64,000 nucleotides of DNA. Source: Pleurodeles waltl (Eukaryota > Chordata > Amphibia > Caudata > Salamandridae). Below, piece by piece: positions 9,499 through 22,920 of the stretch (the stretch's first letter is position 1; each line of letters opens with the position of its first letter). The stretch is taken from contig NC_090446.1 of the NCBI RefSeq assembly GCF_031143425.1, forward strand, positions 659,267,717-659,331,716. The letters run 5' to 3'. The position numbers were made by a program, and so were the translations under genes. The notes under the pieces were generated by a model. It had not been told where the DNA came from. It worked only from the letters and a program-made list of their open reading frames with translations, and ran no database searches.

Positions 9499-12059
9499 AT
9501 GTCTCCATGCGAGCCGCCGTGGGAAGGAAGCTCACAGACAGGAGACAAAGCATGCTATGTTCATCAATGCCCTCAAGAAAGTCATGGCCACATTTTTAGA
9601 TCCAGTACGTGCCACCTTCAAGAATATAGGTTGTGTTTTGAAAATCCTAATAGACCAGAGTGCAATCAAAGTGGCAGATTAAGACCCTGGACCTGTTGGT
9701 CCCTCATATATACACAGTCACACTCTTGCTGGAATCTACCATGTTGGGACCAATGATGAGCCAGGTACTGACCTTTTGTTTGAAAAGGTGCTCACTAACT
9801 CCATAACTCTCTGCCCATTGTGTAACATTGCCTATTCCCAGAACACTGTCTCTGTAGTTGGTCAGCTGGGAAACATCTGCCATCCCTCAGTCACAGGCCA
9901 AAGTGTGACATGTTCTGATGGCCATCTGAGAAAGAGCGCCGACCCCAGAATAACCAACAAGGCTCTACAATTGCTGCCTGCTGCCACCCCATTTGTGAAT
10001 GTCCCTGTTTTAAATCATGGCCAGGCCGAGAACAATTTTCAAATAAAAAAGAAAATTGTACACTGGCTAGCAAAGTCAACAGACTTATATAGCTGTGAGG
10101 CTTTATTTAGTACCATAATCAATGTGCAATGAGTCTTTGGGTAGGAAATATCAAAAAAGAGGAAATGAAAGATTGTTTAATAATAAACTACAGGAATGCA
10201 CATATTTCAGGGTCCCTGTTGGCCAGGCTGTCCCTTGTTCATTCATCTCTCAGGTGTACTGTGGCGGTGCTCTTGGGTTCTTTCTATAGACCAGTATAGG
10301 TACCCCTTAAGTCACATCCTTATCAGGCACCTGCATTCAGACCATTTGTTATACCAATGTACAACTGCTTTACACCACTTGAGCAGTAAGTCTGACTGTT
10401 GGACTCAATGCCACCACAGGATCCTGTTTTGAGAACCAGCCACATTAGAGCATAGATTTTAAATCCAATACTCAAGGTGGTTATCACCTGGTAAGGTGTG
10501 CCTTGACATGGGGTCTATAGTAGGCCTGGGTGTACTTTGTGGAGTTCCACTACCTGGAATTCCACGGAGTGAAGAAAAAACTCAGCAAATTCTGACTAAC
10601 TCCACGCTGATTGCGCTCCGTGCTGCAGCGTGTTTTTGCCTCTTTTTTATTTTCGGTGACTTTTTTGTCCCTTTATTCGCTTTCCCCTAACGTCTCCTAA
10701 ATTAATTTCTCCCTCTCCATCCTTTTTTTACCTGGTCCTTTTTTTTATATTCTACCCGTCGCCATTGCAAGACACGGGGGACGAGGCAGCACCAGTGCGG
10801 GGGATGCAGTGAACTGCACAGCCTGCGGGCACCGGCACCACCAAAGGGTACAACCTCATGCCATTTTTAGCAAGGAGAAGGTGGACACACTTGTTTTTTC
10901 TGTGTAGCACCACCTCCCCTCCATGCTGGCAGCAGGCTCGGGTGTGAGTAGGGCCTGCAGAAGTATCGGCTGCGGTGGGGGAGGGTGCACTGTTGCATCT
11001 ACCGGTGCGCTGGGGTTCGGTGCACCTAGCAGCAGCTGATGCACCACTGGGCCGATATCTTTTTCTGGGAGAGGGACCTGCTCGGCCTGCTGGGCGTCCA
11101 GGTTGCAGGGATTAGTGAGTACTAGTAATTAATTATTACTAATTTTGTTGTGTCCTATCCTATAATGTGAATTTATTTTTCAAATAGCATGCTGCCCAGA
11201 CTCAAAGATAAATTAAGTTCACATAACGTAATATTACAAATATTATATGATCCTATTTGAGCGAGCCAGGGGATCACTACTACCTAGTTCTGCTCACTGC
11301 TGTAGGCGCTTGCTTGGGCTGATTTTTTAAGAAGTTATGCTGACTCCTCTGTCCTCCTGTCACTAAGGTAGTGAGACTGTGGTAGTAGTAGTAAGTACTA
11401 TATATCCGTGCGATTTGTGAAGCAAAATCATTTGTGGCAATGCGTTAGTATTTCCAAATGTAATTTGAAATAGGATTTAGGTATGGTGTTGCAAATTAGG
11501 AATAGGTAAACTCTATTGAATAGGTATTAGGCAATCTGATTTAGAAAATTACAATGTTAATATGTTACCACGTTTGCCTGTGCCGGTCAACATTTTTTCT
11601 AGGAGATTAACTGTACTATTCATCTATTTTTCTTAGCTTCTTTATGTCTTACATCAGCACCCCAGGGCAAGAAGATGGCATTTGAAGGTAAAGCTGAGGA
11701 GGGTGCCACCACCAGTGCCTTGGAGGGTGGAAGTTTCACCGCCACTACAATCGATGCAGTAGATGGATCTGCTGGCTCCAGTAAGTTCTTGTTAATATTT
11801 ATTTCTCTAACTTTTACCACTCCCCATTAGATTAATTTTTCCTCCTTTCTCTTATGCTGTGACTTTTTTCAAAAGCTCTTCATTCTAATCAATGTTTATT
11901 ATTGTGATCCCCCCTACATTATTCTTCTTTCTATGTTTTTTGTTTCTGTAGCTAACTTCCTCCTATTTCTCCTATTAATCTGTAGCTTATGTTTTCCTTC
12001 TGCTTGTTTTTGCTGTCCCTTTCCCCTAACTTTTACCCTATGGACTAGTACTGTAAGAC
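9499..12059. other. Unassigned region
   Basis: No coding region or repeat family is recognised. The stretch contains only short open frames and a moderately GC-rich patch at 10770-11050. It may be old transposon DNA or host spacer. Confidence 0.3.
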
Positions 12060-12062
12060 TAA

Positions 12063-12638
12063 GGGCCTCATTACGAGGCTGGCGGTCCTAGGACTACCAG
12101 CCTCACAGTGAAGGTTGGACCATCCCAACCGTGGCAGTCCTACCACCAGATTACAATCCTGGTGGACGGACCCACATGGGAACATGGTTCCTGACATGGT
12201 GAGGGTGGTCAGAGTTGGAACCAGCCAGGGCGGCGCTGAACTCAGAGCTGCCTGGCTGATTACAACCCCACTTTCCTCCAGTAATTTCATGGCAAGCACC
12301 CCGCCATGAAAAGGCCGTCAGAAAGCCAGTGCCGGGGGCAAAAAGGGGGCCCCTGCACTGCCCATGTCCATGGCATGGGCAGTGCACGGCAGTGTGCATT
12401 CCAAGGGTGCTGGAGTGCTGCAGTAGAGGCCTTGGCTCCCTTAATAGTGCTGAGTCCAATATCGTAGCACTGTTCCTGCCGGTCAGCCCAGCGGTAACAC
12501 ATATTGCAATGCTCCAGCCGGTCAGCTCGGCAAGAACATTGAAATAAACTTTGGGGGGACACCACAGATATGATGGTGGCATCCTCCCCACAACTTTGGC
12601 AGTCTATTTTAAGGACCTCCAAAGTTATAATGAGGCCC
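12063..12638. mobile_element. Harbinger-type MITE, 576 bp
   Basis: Terminal inverted repeats GGGCCTCATTA (12063) and TAATGAGGCCC (12638) match the ends of the three-gene Harbinger copies. Flanking triplets are TAA and AAA, a possible 3-bp duplication with one change. No coding sequence. It holds an internal near-palindrome around CCATGTCCATGGCATGGGC (about 12360-12385). Such an element could be moved by the full-length family. Confidence 0.75.
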
Positions 12639-12641
12639 AAA

Positions 12642-15600
12642 GACACTAGATCAGGTAGTTTACTGTGAATATTTCAGAGTTTGCATATCCAAGCAAGTTC
12701 TATGCTTGTTTGTTGAGAAGGCTTTCTATTTCTTGCTCATGCACAAATGATGAGAGAGTGGCCAAGATTATGGTGAACCCAACATCCCCACCAATGCTGT
12801 GTTGTATTATCCCAGAAGTTTTGATGACAGTGCAACATTGTAGTAAAGTAGTATGAGGACGGTCCCATTGCATTTCCCAAAATTGCCAACCAAAACCAAA
12901 CCATATGTCCTTCATTTACCAGTTTATTCTATCCCTTCATTGCGCTTCAAATGACTCACGGTCATCATCTTATCTCTTCCACTCCATTACGGTTGGCTTG
13001 TCCACTGGCCTTCCTAACATTGGCCTCCAGCAAAATCCTCAAAGAGATATTTTAGATGCCAGAGGAGATACTGCGAACTCCACTGTAGTCATGTGTTGCA
13101 GTTGTATTTTGTTGAAAAAAAAAAGAAGGTGGTGTATCTCGCATCTAAAATGTGTAATGATTTTTCTAGTGGCACAGACCATCAGTGCTGGGGCCAGCAC
13201 TAGTGTGCCGATGCAGCACCTGAAGGAGGAGTCTCTGCTTTGGCAATTATGGGTGATAGCAAGTCACATTGCTTTGTTATTGACAATTTCTAGTATACCC
13301 ACTGTATTGGTTAAGTCAGCAGATCCCACCAATCCATCATCATCCACAACTTTTGTCTGCATGTCACTTTGCAAGTCAAGACCTATGGGCCCCACCCAAC
13401 TGCAGCATGGTTCAATCCGGAACTGCAGTGTTGGCTGTGCAATGTGTGTTTGCTTCTGTTTATGTAGCATTTACAAATCTTCCAATGGATGGCAAGCTGA
13501 AACAAAAACAAGGTGTCTTTCTCTTCCTCCCAGTGCCCACTCATTCACCTCACCTAGCACTACATTCCTTTATTCATTTCTAAGTTCTCTCCACATTGGA
13601 AAAAAAACATTTTTGGCATGTGCCAAATGTTACAGCCTGGACAAGTGGTTAATACTTCATATGACTTCCATAATGGATTTACACCTGTTCAAATTTGATA
13701 TTCATCACCTTTCAGTTTCAACTACAGTGACTGACTAAGCCTAAGCTACATCATCAGTGAACCACCCTATCCTGCAGTATTCCATAGCAAAAAGTCTACC
13801 ATGCCTACCTCGACTTTTCCTTCTAACTTACCCTGCTGCAGCAGAGCAAGGGGCTGATTTAGAGTTTGGAAGAGGGAGCTACTCTGTCATAAATGTGACT
13901 GATCTCCCTTCTGCCATATTACAAATTTTAATACAGGAGACGGGACAGCTGTAATGTTTGTGATGGAGTAATCCCTCTACCAAACTCTAGTCTAAAATTT
14001 AAATCAGTTCCTAGCTAAATTTCCTTTTCTTTACTTAATGCCAAGTGAAAGTGTAGGCCAGGAAGTAAAGTGGGATTAAGGATGGGTGATTTCATGTTTT
14101 CCAGGTGGGGTACTCTGTGAGGAAAATGTCCAATAAAATTTATAAATTCCCATTACTTTCCCTGTACTGCAGTGCATCATTTTTCCAACTGTCTACTTAA
14201 GCCAGATAGGATATCTGTTATCCACATGTTATACATGATGTGTGTGACATAATCATAATTTGCCTTCTTGGAGTCAGGGTAGCATTGAAAGCCATTTGGA
14301 GAAAAGCAGGGTCATTGGAATCCTTTTCCAGAAAAAAACGCTCTGTTTTCTTAATTGTATGCTGCCCCCTTTCAGCCAGTCAGTGGTTTTATGTGAGGCA
14401 TGTGGTGTTAAAATCTTGACCCCCTTGACTGACTTTCCAAATCATCACATCAAAAATTCCAATGGCCCTAGGGGACCATCAGCAATGTACGTATATGTGC
14501 CACTATATAATTTAAAAAACAAGTGTTTGCACAGAGCATTTTTTACAATATGTCTTCTTTTTATTTTTATTTTATGATATAGCTACTCCTGCTGGTCCAC
14601 CACCACCACCACCTGGCAGGAGATCGCCCGGCTCTGGTAGCAGAGCACATTACCAGCACCTAGTGGATTAGGAGGGCCCAGCACATGCCCCTGGACTTGG
14701 GCCCTGTTTCACCAGCTAACCTCCTGCACCTCCTGGCCTCACGAGTGCCACCAGCAGCTTGTAGCTGCCGGTTCCCTCTGCCTCCCCGCTTTCATACCAC
14801 TCTAACATCATTGCCTGCTGCTCAACCTGGGGCAATTGGTCCATCGGATGGCACGCCTCGAGACCCATATTCAACACCTGGAGACCCTCATAAAAATGCC
14901 CTCTATTAGCTCTTTTAAAAAAACAAATTGGTGGGAGGGAGTTGTTGTGAGTGGAGAGGATGGTAATTTGGGAAGGGCATTTTTCTACATTATAGACACT
15001 TTGAATTTGGGAATAGACATACTTATTTTGGACATTGGTTGGGGATGGGAAAAGATGTGGGAGAGGGGTGGGCCTGTTGTGGGTGGGGAGGGTGGGTTTT
15101 TCATTTTATTAATTATATTTTATATGTTAGTGAAAGGGAGATGCTTATAATCCACTTTATTTTAAGATTTTTCTGTATTTTGCTTTTACTTTGCACTGAC
15201 GTCTTTTCGCACAGCCTGTCATTTTAATCTATGTCTCTAAGTGAATGCAGTTAGGAGGGTATGCTGCCATTTCCTAAATTGCCTGCAGAAATGTAGATAA
15301 GCAAGCATTTATCTCATCTGCAGTAGAAGTTAGTTACATACTAAGTAAGCTAGTTCACTTCACTCTATAGTTCTCTTACCTAAATAGATTAAGTGATGGC
15401 TGGTAGGTGCTCCCTCTGTCAATCTTCCAAGTTCCATCATCTTACTGGGAGGTTTCCCAAGGTGCCTTCTTTATGGTACTGGTACTGCGCTAACAGGGAA
15501 GGCATTACTCTGAGGGCCCTTATTCAACTAGTTGATCTCTAACTGTAGGAATAATCCAAAGAATTACATGCAACTAAATTGAAAGAAAAACTGAGTTAGT

Positions 15601-17236
15601 AGGTTATACATATACATTTATATTATAGCTTTAGAAAGATTCAGGACATAAAATGCCATCAAAGAATATCACATAACAAAAACTAGCAATAGTGAATTAT
15701 TCTGAGAATTGGTGAGCATGGAATTAGAAAACCAAAGTTATAAAATCCTCAAGTCGGTAAAAATGTTCTCAAAGTCTATACCCTGTAGTTGATAAGGTAT
15801 AGCAGTTTATTTATGCATAACAAACATCTTAATGATAATGTTGATGTTGAGGAATAACACTCTTTCTTTTTCTTTAGGTGTGATTGGGTCAATGGGGTTG
15901 GTGTGGGCTCAGGTAATAGAAGATCCTGCAGTGAGTAGTTGGTATTGCATTTAACCACATCTGCCCCACCAACTGTGGAATTTATTTGGTGTAAATTAAA
16001 TCACACCTCAATAAATCACACAGGGTTAGGGGTTTGATGAATGGATGGGAAAGGAGATTTGCGGAAAGGAGTGACAAGGACAATCTCAATATAACAACAG
16101 TATTCATTGAACCCACCCATTTCTGGAAAATATGATTGGTAAAAGAAAATGATATTGTATTGCCAAATTGGTTGGTGCACTTGCATTCTCCTTGAAATGT
16201 CCGTCACCAATGGGTGATTATTTCAACTGATCCGGTAGGTAAGCAGAAGTGTTGAGTTGATTTTTCTACCTTTGTTCCTGCAGGAGAGGAGAAGGCCTGT
16301 GGATTGTAAAACAGAAACTGTATTGTAGAGTCAAGGAGAAGGACAGTGGGAAGGTCAGCTATATGAGGAGTGTACCAAAACGAGGCAGAGCAAAAAACAA
16401 GAGGACTCAGAGTGTCACTTTTGCCACCAGTGCAATACACACTCATCAGCATTTCCCAAATCAATGCACCTTTCTCCATTATGCAAAGCTGAGTACCAGG
16501 CCTCAAAGCCATGGTTTCCATTTGAAGTTGTTAACTCCCTTCTTCTAGTTGTTGATGAGGTAGTCCCACCGTGAGACCTTGTATCCTCCTTCTGAGTCCT
16601 TGTAACTTCACCCCTGTCCCAACCAGAGCAAGAGAGATGTGTAGTGCACTGCTGTTGAAGAACAAGTAGAGAAACAGAATCACTGCATGTTGTACAGATT
16701 TGTATTTGTTAACCAAAGTGACTGATGTGGTCTCTGAAGAGCCTGAAAGAAGGAGTAGACCGTACAGGTACATTTTTGCTAAGTAAGTTTGTAAAGGCAA
16801 ATCACCTTCAGGAAAAATAATCATCCATCAGGCACCAAAGACTGAACAAAGTTTACTATTAATTGAACACCCTCCCCCACTGTCTGCCACCACATAAATC
16901 ATCAATCATGACTCACAATCACTCTATCGTTGTTGCAATAGTTGTAGTTAGTTATAGTTACCTCTTCTAATCCAAGCAATGGTAGGTTAGGTACACATTT
17001 GTATCTTTGACGCAGGCAAAACATTGGAATTTCGTATTGGCACTCTTGCAAAAAAAAAGATCTTGTGGGACAGCCCTGCTAAGGAATGCAAAAAGGATAG
17101 GCATACGAGGGAGGCAGACATTACCTCCTATACCATGAAGGTACTATGGAAGTTTCTTCAATGCACACTGGTCCAACTCCAGTTTGGCCATGTATGTGAC
17201 TAAAAGATGGTGGGTCAGCATAAATCCAACACAACC
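12642..17236. other. Unassigned region with candidate exon-like segments
   Basis: No recognised gene. A segment at 11631-11782 just before the MITE and one at 14583-14930 are bounded by splice-like AG/GT or lie next to proline codons (CCA)n, and could be exons of an unidentified decayed transposon gene. A 277-codon open frame at 12905-13738 (plus) and a 105-codon frame at 16204-16521 (minus) match no family I know. AT content is higher than in the flanking Harbinger DNA. Confidence 0.3.
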
Positions 17237-17239
17237 ATA

Positions 17240-17823
17240 GGCCCTCATTACGACCCCGGCGGTCGGCGGAACACTGGCGGTAATGCCGCCAACAGGCTGG
17301 CGGTGTTCCGCCAGCATATTATGACCGAGGCGCATTCGCCACGGTCATACTGCCTGACCCTCCAGTATACTGCCAGGCTTCAGCGCTACTCTGTGGATTA
17401 TGAGTTCCCAATTGCCAGCTTGTCCATGGCGGTCGACACTGCCATGGAAAGGCAAGCGGTAAGGGGGACTCAGCGTGCCCCTGAGGGCCCCCGCACTGCC
17501 CATGCACTTGGCATGGGCAGTGCAGGGGCCCCCGGGCACAGCCCCATCGTACATTTCACTGCCCAAATTACGGGCAGTGAAATGCACGACGGGTGCTGCT
17601 GCACCTGCTGCACATCAACATTGCCGGTGGCTCTATTACGAGCCGGCTTCAATGTTGATGTGACTTTTCTGCTGGGCCAGTGTACAGAAATGCTGTTTTC
17701 ATCCGCCAGCCCAGCGGAAATGTCATAATAGGGGGCCAAGCATACCACCCAGCACGGGCGGTATATTGGCTCCCATGGCTTCGGTGGTCTTTTTTCAAGA
17801 CCACCAAAGTCGTAATAAGGGCC
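17240..17823. mobile_element. Harbinger-type MITE, 584 bp, TSD ATA
   Basis: Begins GGCCCTCATTACGACCCC at 17240 and ends CGTAATAAGGGCC at 17823. Perfect flanking triplets ATA occur at 17237-17239 and 17824-17826. The terminal sequence continues into GGCGGTCGGCGG, as in full Harbinger copies, so it is an internally deleted relative. It holds no coding sequence. Confidence 0.88.
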
Positions 17824-17940
17824 ATAGTGTTCCAATAGTTCCTTTTTTTCTATATTTGCAAAGAGAGAAGTTAGATGAGAAATAATTTAAAGGTTCTATG
17901 GTGGCACTGACATACTCAGTCCAGGAAGTAGAGTTCATCC

Positions 17941-18870
17941 TCAAAACTCATTTGGTTCAGGAATGGTATAATTAGGTGGTATGAAGTGTTGGTTCATAGT
18001 GATCATGGTCAATCTCTCCACGTTTTGAGGTGAGAGACTGGTTGTTCTCACTGTAACAACTGCACCAGCTGAATTGAGCACATACTCAGCAGACACACTG
18101 GCTACAGGACAAGTTAGATACTTTATTTCCAGCCTGCTGAGCTCTGGCCATTGGTGGATATTCCCATACCAATACACCAATGGGATTTGATCCACATAGA
18201 TCTCTTTTTGGGTCATCCAGATACTCCTGGAACACCCCCTAAATGGTCATTAGTGCTACCACTTGCTCTTTTGCCTCTGCACTGGACTTAAGACCTGCCA
18301 CTTGCAACTAAGCCAATGTAGAGGTTTGGTCCAACTCTTCTGTTGCTGTTGTTACCAGTGTTCTTGTTGCTGGTGTTGGCTGCTGTGAGACAAGAATGCC
18401 CTCTCTGAAAGTTGAAGCCAGCATCCCAGAACTGCCGAGTGGGACTCTAAGTTCCAGCCATTCTTCCAGGTCTCTGACTTGCTCAACAATGTACGTTGAG
18501 CAAAGTCAGTATTATGAAACATCACCTTCAGAAAAAGGAATGAAAGTTGGCAGACTTTTTTTGTACTGTGGATCAAGTAGTGTGGCACAGATGTACTCTT
18601 AGGGCAAGATGATGATGTCATTTTGCAGCTTTGCATTACAAGTCAAACGAATGATTGAGCCCCGAATCAAGGCATGAGCTTCTGTGTTTTCATTCACACC
18701 TCCAAGTGTGAACCTTTTAGACGCCTCCTTTAGCTGGTCCTGTAGCAGTGTGGTGCATCTATTATAGCCATATTTTAGAAATGTTATTTTAGCAAAATAG
18801 GCCCACCGTTGCACACTTTAGCCCAGTTACATTTTTATTCAGCATTGCTTTATTTTTCTAGCAATTGTCA
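17941..18870 (-). pseudogene. ZBED-type hAT transposase, C-terminal half
   Basis: The last ~90 codons (18216 to 17941) form the hAT dimerisation domain: P-L-V-Y-W-Y near the start, E-I-K-Y-L-T-C-P-V-A-S-V-S-A-E-Y-V, then a segment equivalent to the family's R-T-S-L-S-P-Q-N-V-E. Above it are broken frames with T-L-L-D-P-Q-Y-K-K, typical of hAT enzymes before the dimerisation domain (18600-18500), and an upstream helical region (18814-18640). Several stops and frameshifts are present. The N-terminal half lies at 25240-26290 on the same strand, beyond a retroviral insertion. hAT transposases cut and paste with 8-bp target duplications. Confidence 0.82.
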
Positions 18871-18984
18871 AATTTGCAGTGTTGTTTTATTTTCTCTGTC
18901 TAATTGTTCTTTTGCCTACGAAAGCATTATGTTCCTAGCAGGGCATTCATTTCACTTTGTGCTTTCCTCAAGGCTGCAGTCAAA

Positions 18985-19395
18985 TAGGGTTGCCAGGAAA
19001 GTGGTACGCTGTGTCTCCAACATTCACAGAAACACACATACTCCTACGTGGGGACCCTTTCTCAAATGTCAATTGTTTTATTATGAAAACATTCCTTTGT
19101 CCCATACACATTAGAGGAAGATTCCAGCCAGATGACAATGACTGCATGCTGATTGCTGATTGCCTTGCTACAGCTGTTGGCTTAGACTACCGAATCCCTG
19201 GCCTCTAAGGGGAGAGTGTTTCTTTAGACTACAGGCTTCCTTGCTCAGGTATGAGGGATGATGTCTTCCCGGGGGGAAATATGAGGGGGGAATTAGGGCT
19301 TATTATGCTGTGCTCTAACATAGCTTAGGTAGGAAACAGAAATATATCAGTCTTAGTGACAGTATTGTCGGACTGTTTTTGTGTTTCACTCTCAG
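18985..19395 (+). mobile_element. Endogenous retrovirus, truncated upstream copy of the pol-end/LTR segment
   Basis: This segment is a diverged direct repeat of 24744-25117: both run from GGTTGCC through ACACACATACTCCTACGTGG and the LTR-like GAGAGG/GGAGA...CCAGCCAGATGA part to GTGTTTCACTCTC. It therefore contains a scrap of the end of pol and the start of the LTR, upstream of the main retroviral body. A simple 5' LTR would not contain pol sequence, so a tandem or recombined provirus is more likely. Confidence 0.6.
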
Positions 19396-21600
19396 CTATG
19401 TAGATAGTACCTATCTAACGCTGTAGGATGTTCAAGCTTGAACCTTTCCAGCAGTTGATGGGAACACAAATACATTTCATCACTACACACCTGCAAACAT
19501 ACCTGCACAATACAGAGCACAATACGGAACTAATACATTTTTAGAAATACCTTTATCTTAGCAAGACCATAATAATTGGCTGGATGGCGCCCTACCACAT
19601 ACAATATTCCACGTTAGGTTAGGTCCTCTGAGTAATGATGGTCCGACCTGGCCTTTGCTGGCCACTTATACACCACACCCTGATGCAACAACCTTCTTGA
19701 TAGCTGAGGTTTGCCACTTATATACAGAGCTTACTGGAATGTGCAAACTGTTGGTACAGTTTGCAATGCAAACATTAAATACTAAACCCAGCATGTGCTG
19801 CCCCAGTGAAACCACATGCAGTTACACCAAGCATTAACCCTGCAATCGTACATTTGATCATGGGTAAAGCACTCGGCAAGCGGGAGGAAATTCTGTTTTG
19901 CTTAGCTCAAAAAATAAATGCGCTGGAGCAGTCTTCCCCCATACCGGTCCTGAGGATAAACATAGGCGCATATTTATACTCTGTTTCCGCCGGAATTGCC
20001 TCGTTTTTTTTTACGCAAATCCGACGCAAAGCTAACTCCATATTTATACTTTGGCGTTAGACCCGTCTAGCGCCAAAGATCTTGGAGTTTGCGCCATTTT
20101 TTAGCGTGGACACCTACCTTGCGTTAATGATATGCAAGGTAGGCGTTCCCGTCTAAAAAATTACTCCAAGGCATGTGTGCCTTATTTAAACTCCCGTGCA
20201 AAAATGGCGCACGGGAGTGGGCGGGTCCAAAAAAAAGACATCCAGCCGCTTTTGCGTCATTTTTTAGCGCCTGGTCAGGGCAGGCGTTAAGGGACCTGTG
20301 GGCTCGGAAGGAGCCCAGAGGTGCCCTCCCATGCCCCCAGGGACACCCCCTGCCACCCTTGCCCACCCCAGGAGGACACCCAAGAATGGAGGGACCCATC
20401 CCAGGGAACTTAAGGTAAGTTCAGGTAAGTAATTTATTTTTTATTTTTATGTGGCATAGGGGGGCCTGATTTGTGCCCCCCTACATGCCACTATGCCCAA
20501 TGACCATGCCCAGGGGACAAAGGTCCCCTGGGCATGGCCATTGGGCAAGGGGGCATGACTCCTGTCTTTGCTAAGACAGGAGTCATGTCAATGGAGGGTG
20601 GGAGTAAAAAAAAATGGCGCTAATCGGGTTGAGGCAGATTTTTTGTCTCAGACCGACTTGCCCCATTTTTTGACGCCCAACCTCCATTTTCCCCTACGCC
20701 GGCGCTGCCTGGTGTGGGTCATTTTTTTGGACGCACACCAGTCAGCTCCGCCGGCTAACGTCATTCCATAAATAAGGCGCCCGCATGGTGCTTTGGAATG
20801 GCGTTAGCCGGCGTTAACATTTTTGACGCACAACTGCGTTGGCGCAGTTGTGCGTCAAAAAGTATAAATATGGGCCATAGAATCCTCAATATGTGCCTGC
20901 CATTTGGGATGGTTCCCACTTTAGATAACTGCAACACATGGGCACAGCATTTGCCACACTTTATATATCCCCACATGGCACACCAACACTTGCCAATCTT
21001 CCAGAAGTGTTAAAACAAATTCAAGATAAATAAAGGGCTGCCCTGGCCCTGGATTTGGGGATGTAATTTATGGGCAATTTTGCCACTGTGTCATCAATTA
21101 CATTAAGTAACCTTAAAGGGGAAGGAGTTGCACTAGCAGTGCACTTGCGTCTCGTGGATATTCCTGTACAGGATCAAGAACGTGAGCTGCCAAAGATTAT
21201 CGCTGAGACCTACTCTAGTATTGGTTGAGATAGTCTGGGGGCCAGACCAATTAAACTGCAATTACAAGGTAGATCTAACAAAGATTCTACTAAGCATGCA
21301 CATGAAGGTTCCAAAAAGCGCTGGGATAAGAACCAACAAACACCTAAAACAGAAAGGGGAGGATCTCTGCTTTTGGAGACCCTTCAAAATAGATATAATC
21401 TTAGAAATAGAGATAATATAAAAATGCCTGACAGATATCAATATACTGATACACGCCAATCTTGTTCCTTTCAGGACTCACCAGAAAAATGCAGTGAGAG
21501 AGGTGGGCGGTTAGAGCAGCGAACAGAGTACTTGAAACCGAGAAAGGACTCACAATGCTCGTCCAAAGTTTCTGTGTAGAAAGAAGATAAACTTCCCCAA
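19396..21600 (+). mobile_element. Endogenous retrovirus leader and gag-region remnant
   Basis: Lies between the upstream repeat and the recognised protease/reverse transcriptase. Two short frames are open (19806-19964; 21182-21579), but no gag motif can be named and many stops are present. It is assigned to the retrovirus only by position. The 912-bp MITE at 19965-20876 interrupts it. A primer-binding site was not identified. Confidence 0.45.
19965..20876 (+). mobile_element. 0.9-kb MITE family 2, copy 1, TSD ATA
   Basis: Starts GGCGCATATTTATACTC and ends AGTATAAATATGGGCC, with flanking ATA at 19962-19964 and 20877-20879. The two ends are inverted copies of each other (GCATATTTATACT). It is nearly identical in layout to 58078-58978, including an internal block with inverted halves around GCCCCCCTATGCCAC and ATGACTCCTGTCTTTGCTAA. 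No transposase is encoded. A 3-bp duplication points to the PIF/Harbinger superfamily or a relative; this is inference. Confidence 0.8.
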
Positions 21601-22920
21601 ACAAAATCCCCAGTTCAAAAGAAGAAAAGTGGCAGCAGTTACAATATGACAAGCCACTCAGGAAGGGAGCTTTACTGAAGAACAGGAAGTGGGCACTGGC
21701 ACTGCTAGACAGTGCAGCAGAGGTCACAAATGTTTGCCGGGATCTTCAAGTGCATCTGGAAGTGAAAGCAACTGATGACTTATTACAAGTTGAGACTGCG
21801 GACATGGCTGTCTCCACACCCAACAGGGTGTATAAAGTAGCTATACAGTTAGTTTACTAGCTGAAAAAGATTGGCCACCAGAATTTGTCCGTGAACTCCC
21901 ATATGGAGAAAAGATTATTGAAAAATCCTTCTCGCCCCTTGTTCCCAGAAAGCTTGTGGAAATACACGCCATTGATTGGGCAGTTGCGTAAGCACCTGCG
22001 TTAAACTGCAACCATGTAGGGTGGGATAAAGATTCCCCCATCATGTAATACCAATTAATTCCAACCTCAACTTCAGCCCCAATATTCAATAAAGCATGAA
22101 GCTAAAGCACCTGAAGCCTTTGTTTCACCAATGAACAATCCATTGTTTCCTGTTGCTCAACCCGACCACTGTTAGAGAATAGTCTTAGACTGTAGACATT
22201 TAAACAGTTATACATGCACACTTGCTATACAAAATGCACACAGCACAGCATTTATGAAAAATATAGTACGCAAAAAATACAAAACGACCCTGGATAGTTC
22301 CAACGGGTTCTTCTATCAAAACATGACTCCTCAAAGTAGGGATTTATCAACTTTCAGCGCTTTAGGCTCTCAGAAAATTCTGCCAACTCCCACAAGGATA
22401 CAAGAAGAGTTCAGGACTGTTCTCAGCTCGTGTTACATCAATTTACACAACATTGATCCTGAGGTGTTGTCATACGTGGATGATATCTATCTTACAAACG
22501 ACAACCTCCTGAAACATATAAGATGGGTAGCCCAAATTGTTGTAGGATTTGCCAAATTCGGCTACAAATGTAATTTAAATAAACAAAAATAGCCTTCTTT
22601 AGTGTCCTGTTTCTGGGACACAAATTATCAGATGAAGGCAAGAGCCTTGCACCCCAACTTTTGGAAAAATGTGTACAACTACAACCTCCAAACACCATCA
22701 GAATGCTCCACTCTTTATTAGGCTTTTTAAAATTTGACAGAACATACATTCCAGACTATGCACAATGCATTAAACCATTACATGACTTTATACATCCTGA
22801 CTTTGCCAGCAAATACTCAACAGTTGAACACACACACTTTCTCAGAGCATTACAAAAAGACATGTTTGAAGCAAACACCTAAATACAAGGGACAACAAAA
22901 AACACTTTGTCTTCAGAGTA
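21601..22920 (+). pseudogene. Endogenous retrovirus protease and reverse transcriptase remnant
   Basis: A decayed retroviral pol. Around 21690-21740 a frame reads A-L-L-D-S-A-A-E-V-T, the shape of a retroviral aspartic protease active site with Thr/Gly replaced. Reverse transcriptase follows at about 22150-22900: R-I-V-L-D-C-R-H-L-N-S near 22170, the catalytic Y-V-D-D motif at 22473-22484, and the thumb/connection part L-L-G-F-L-K-F near 22720. Frames change at 22590 and 22660 and stops are frequent. The domain order matches retroviral pol on the plus strand. The subclass is uncertain. It cannot encode a working enzyme. Confidence 0.8.

Noticed and set aside
12905..13738. 277-codon open frame on the plus strand as a novel protein gene
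   Set aside because: No start context, domain, codon pattern or splice support. Composition is Ser/Cys/Leu-rich as in random AT-biased frames. It is kept only as part of an unassigned region.
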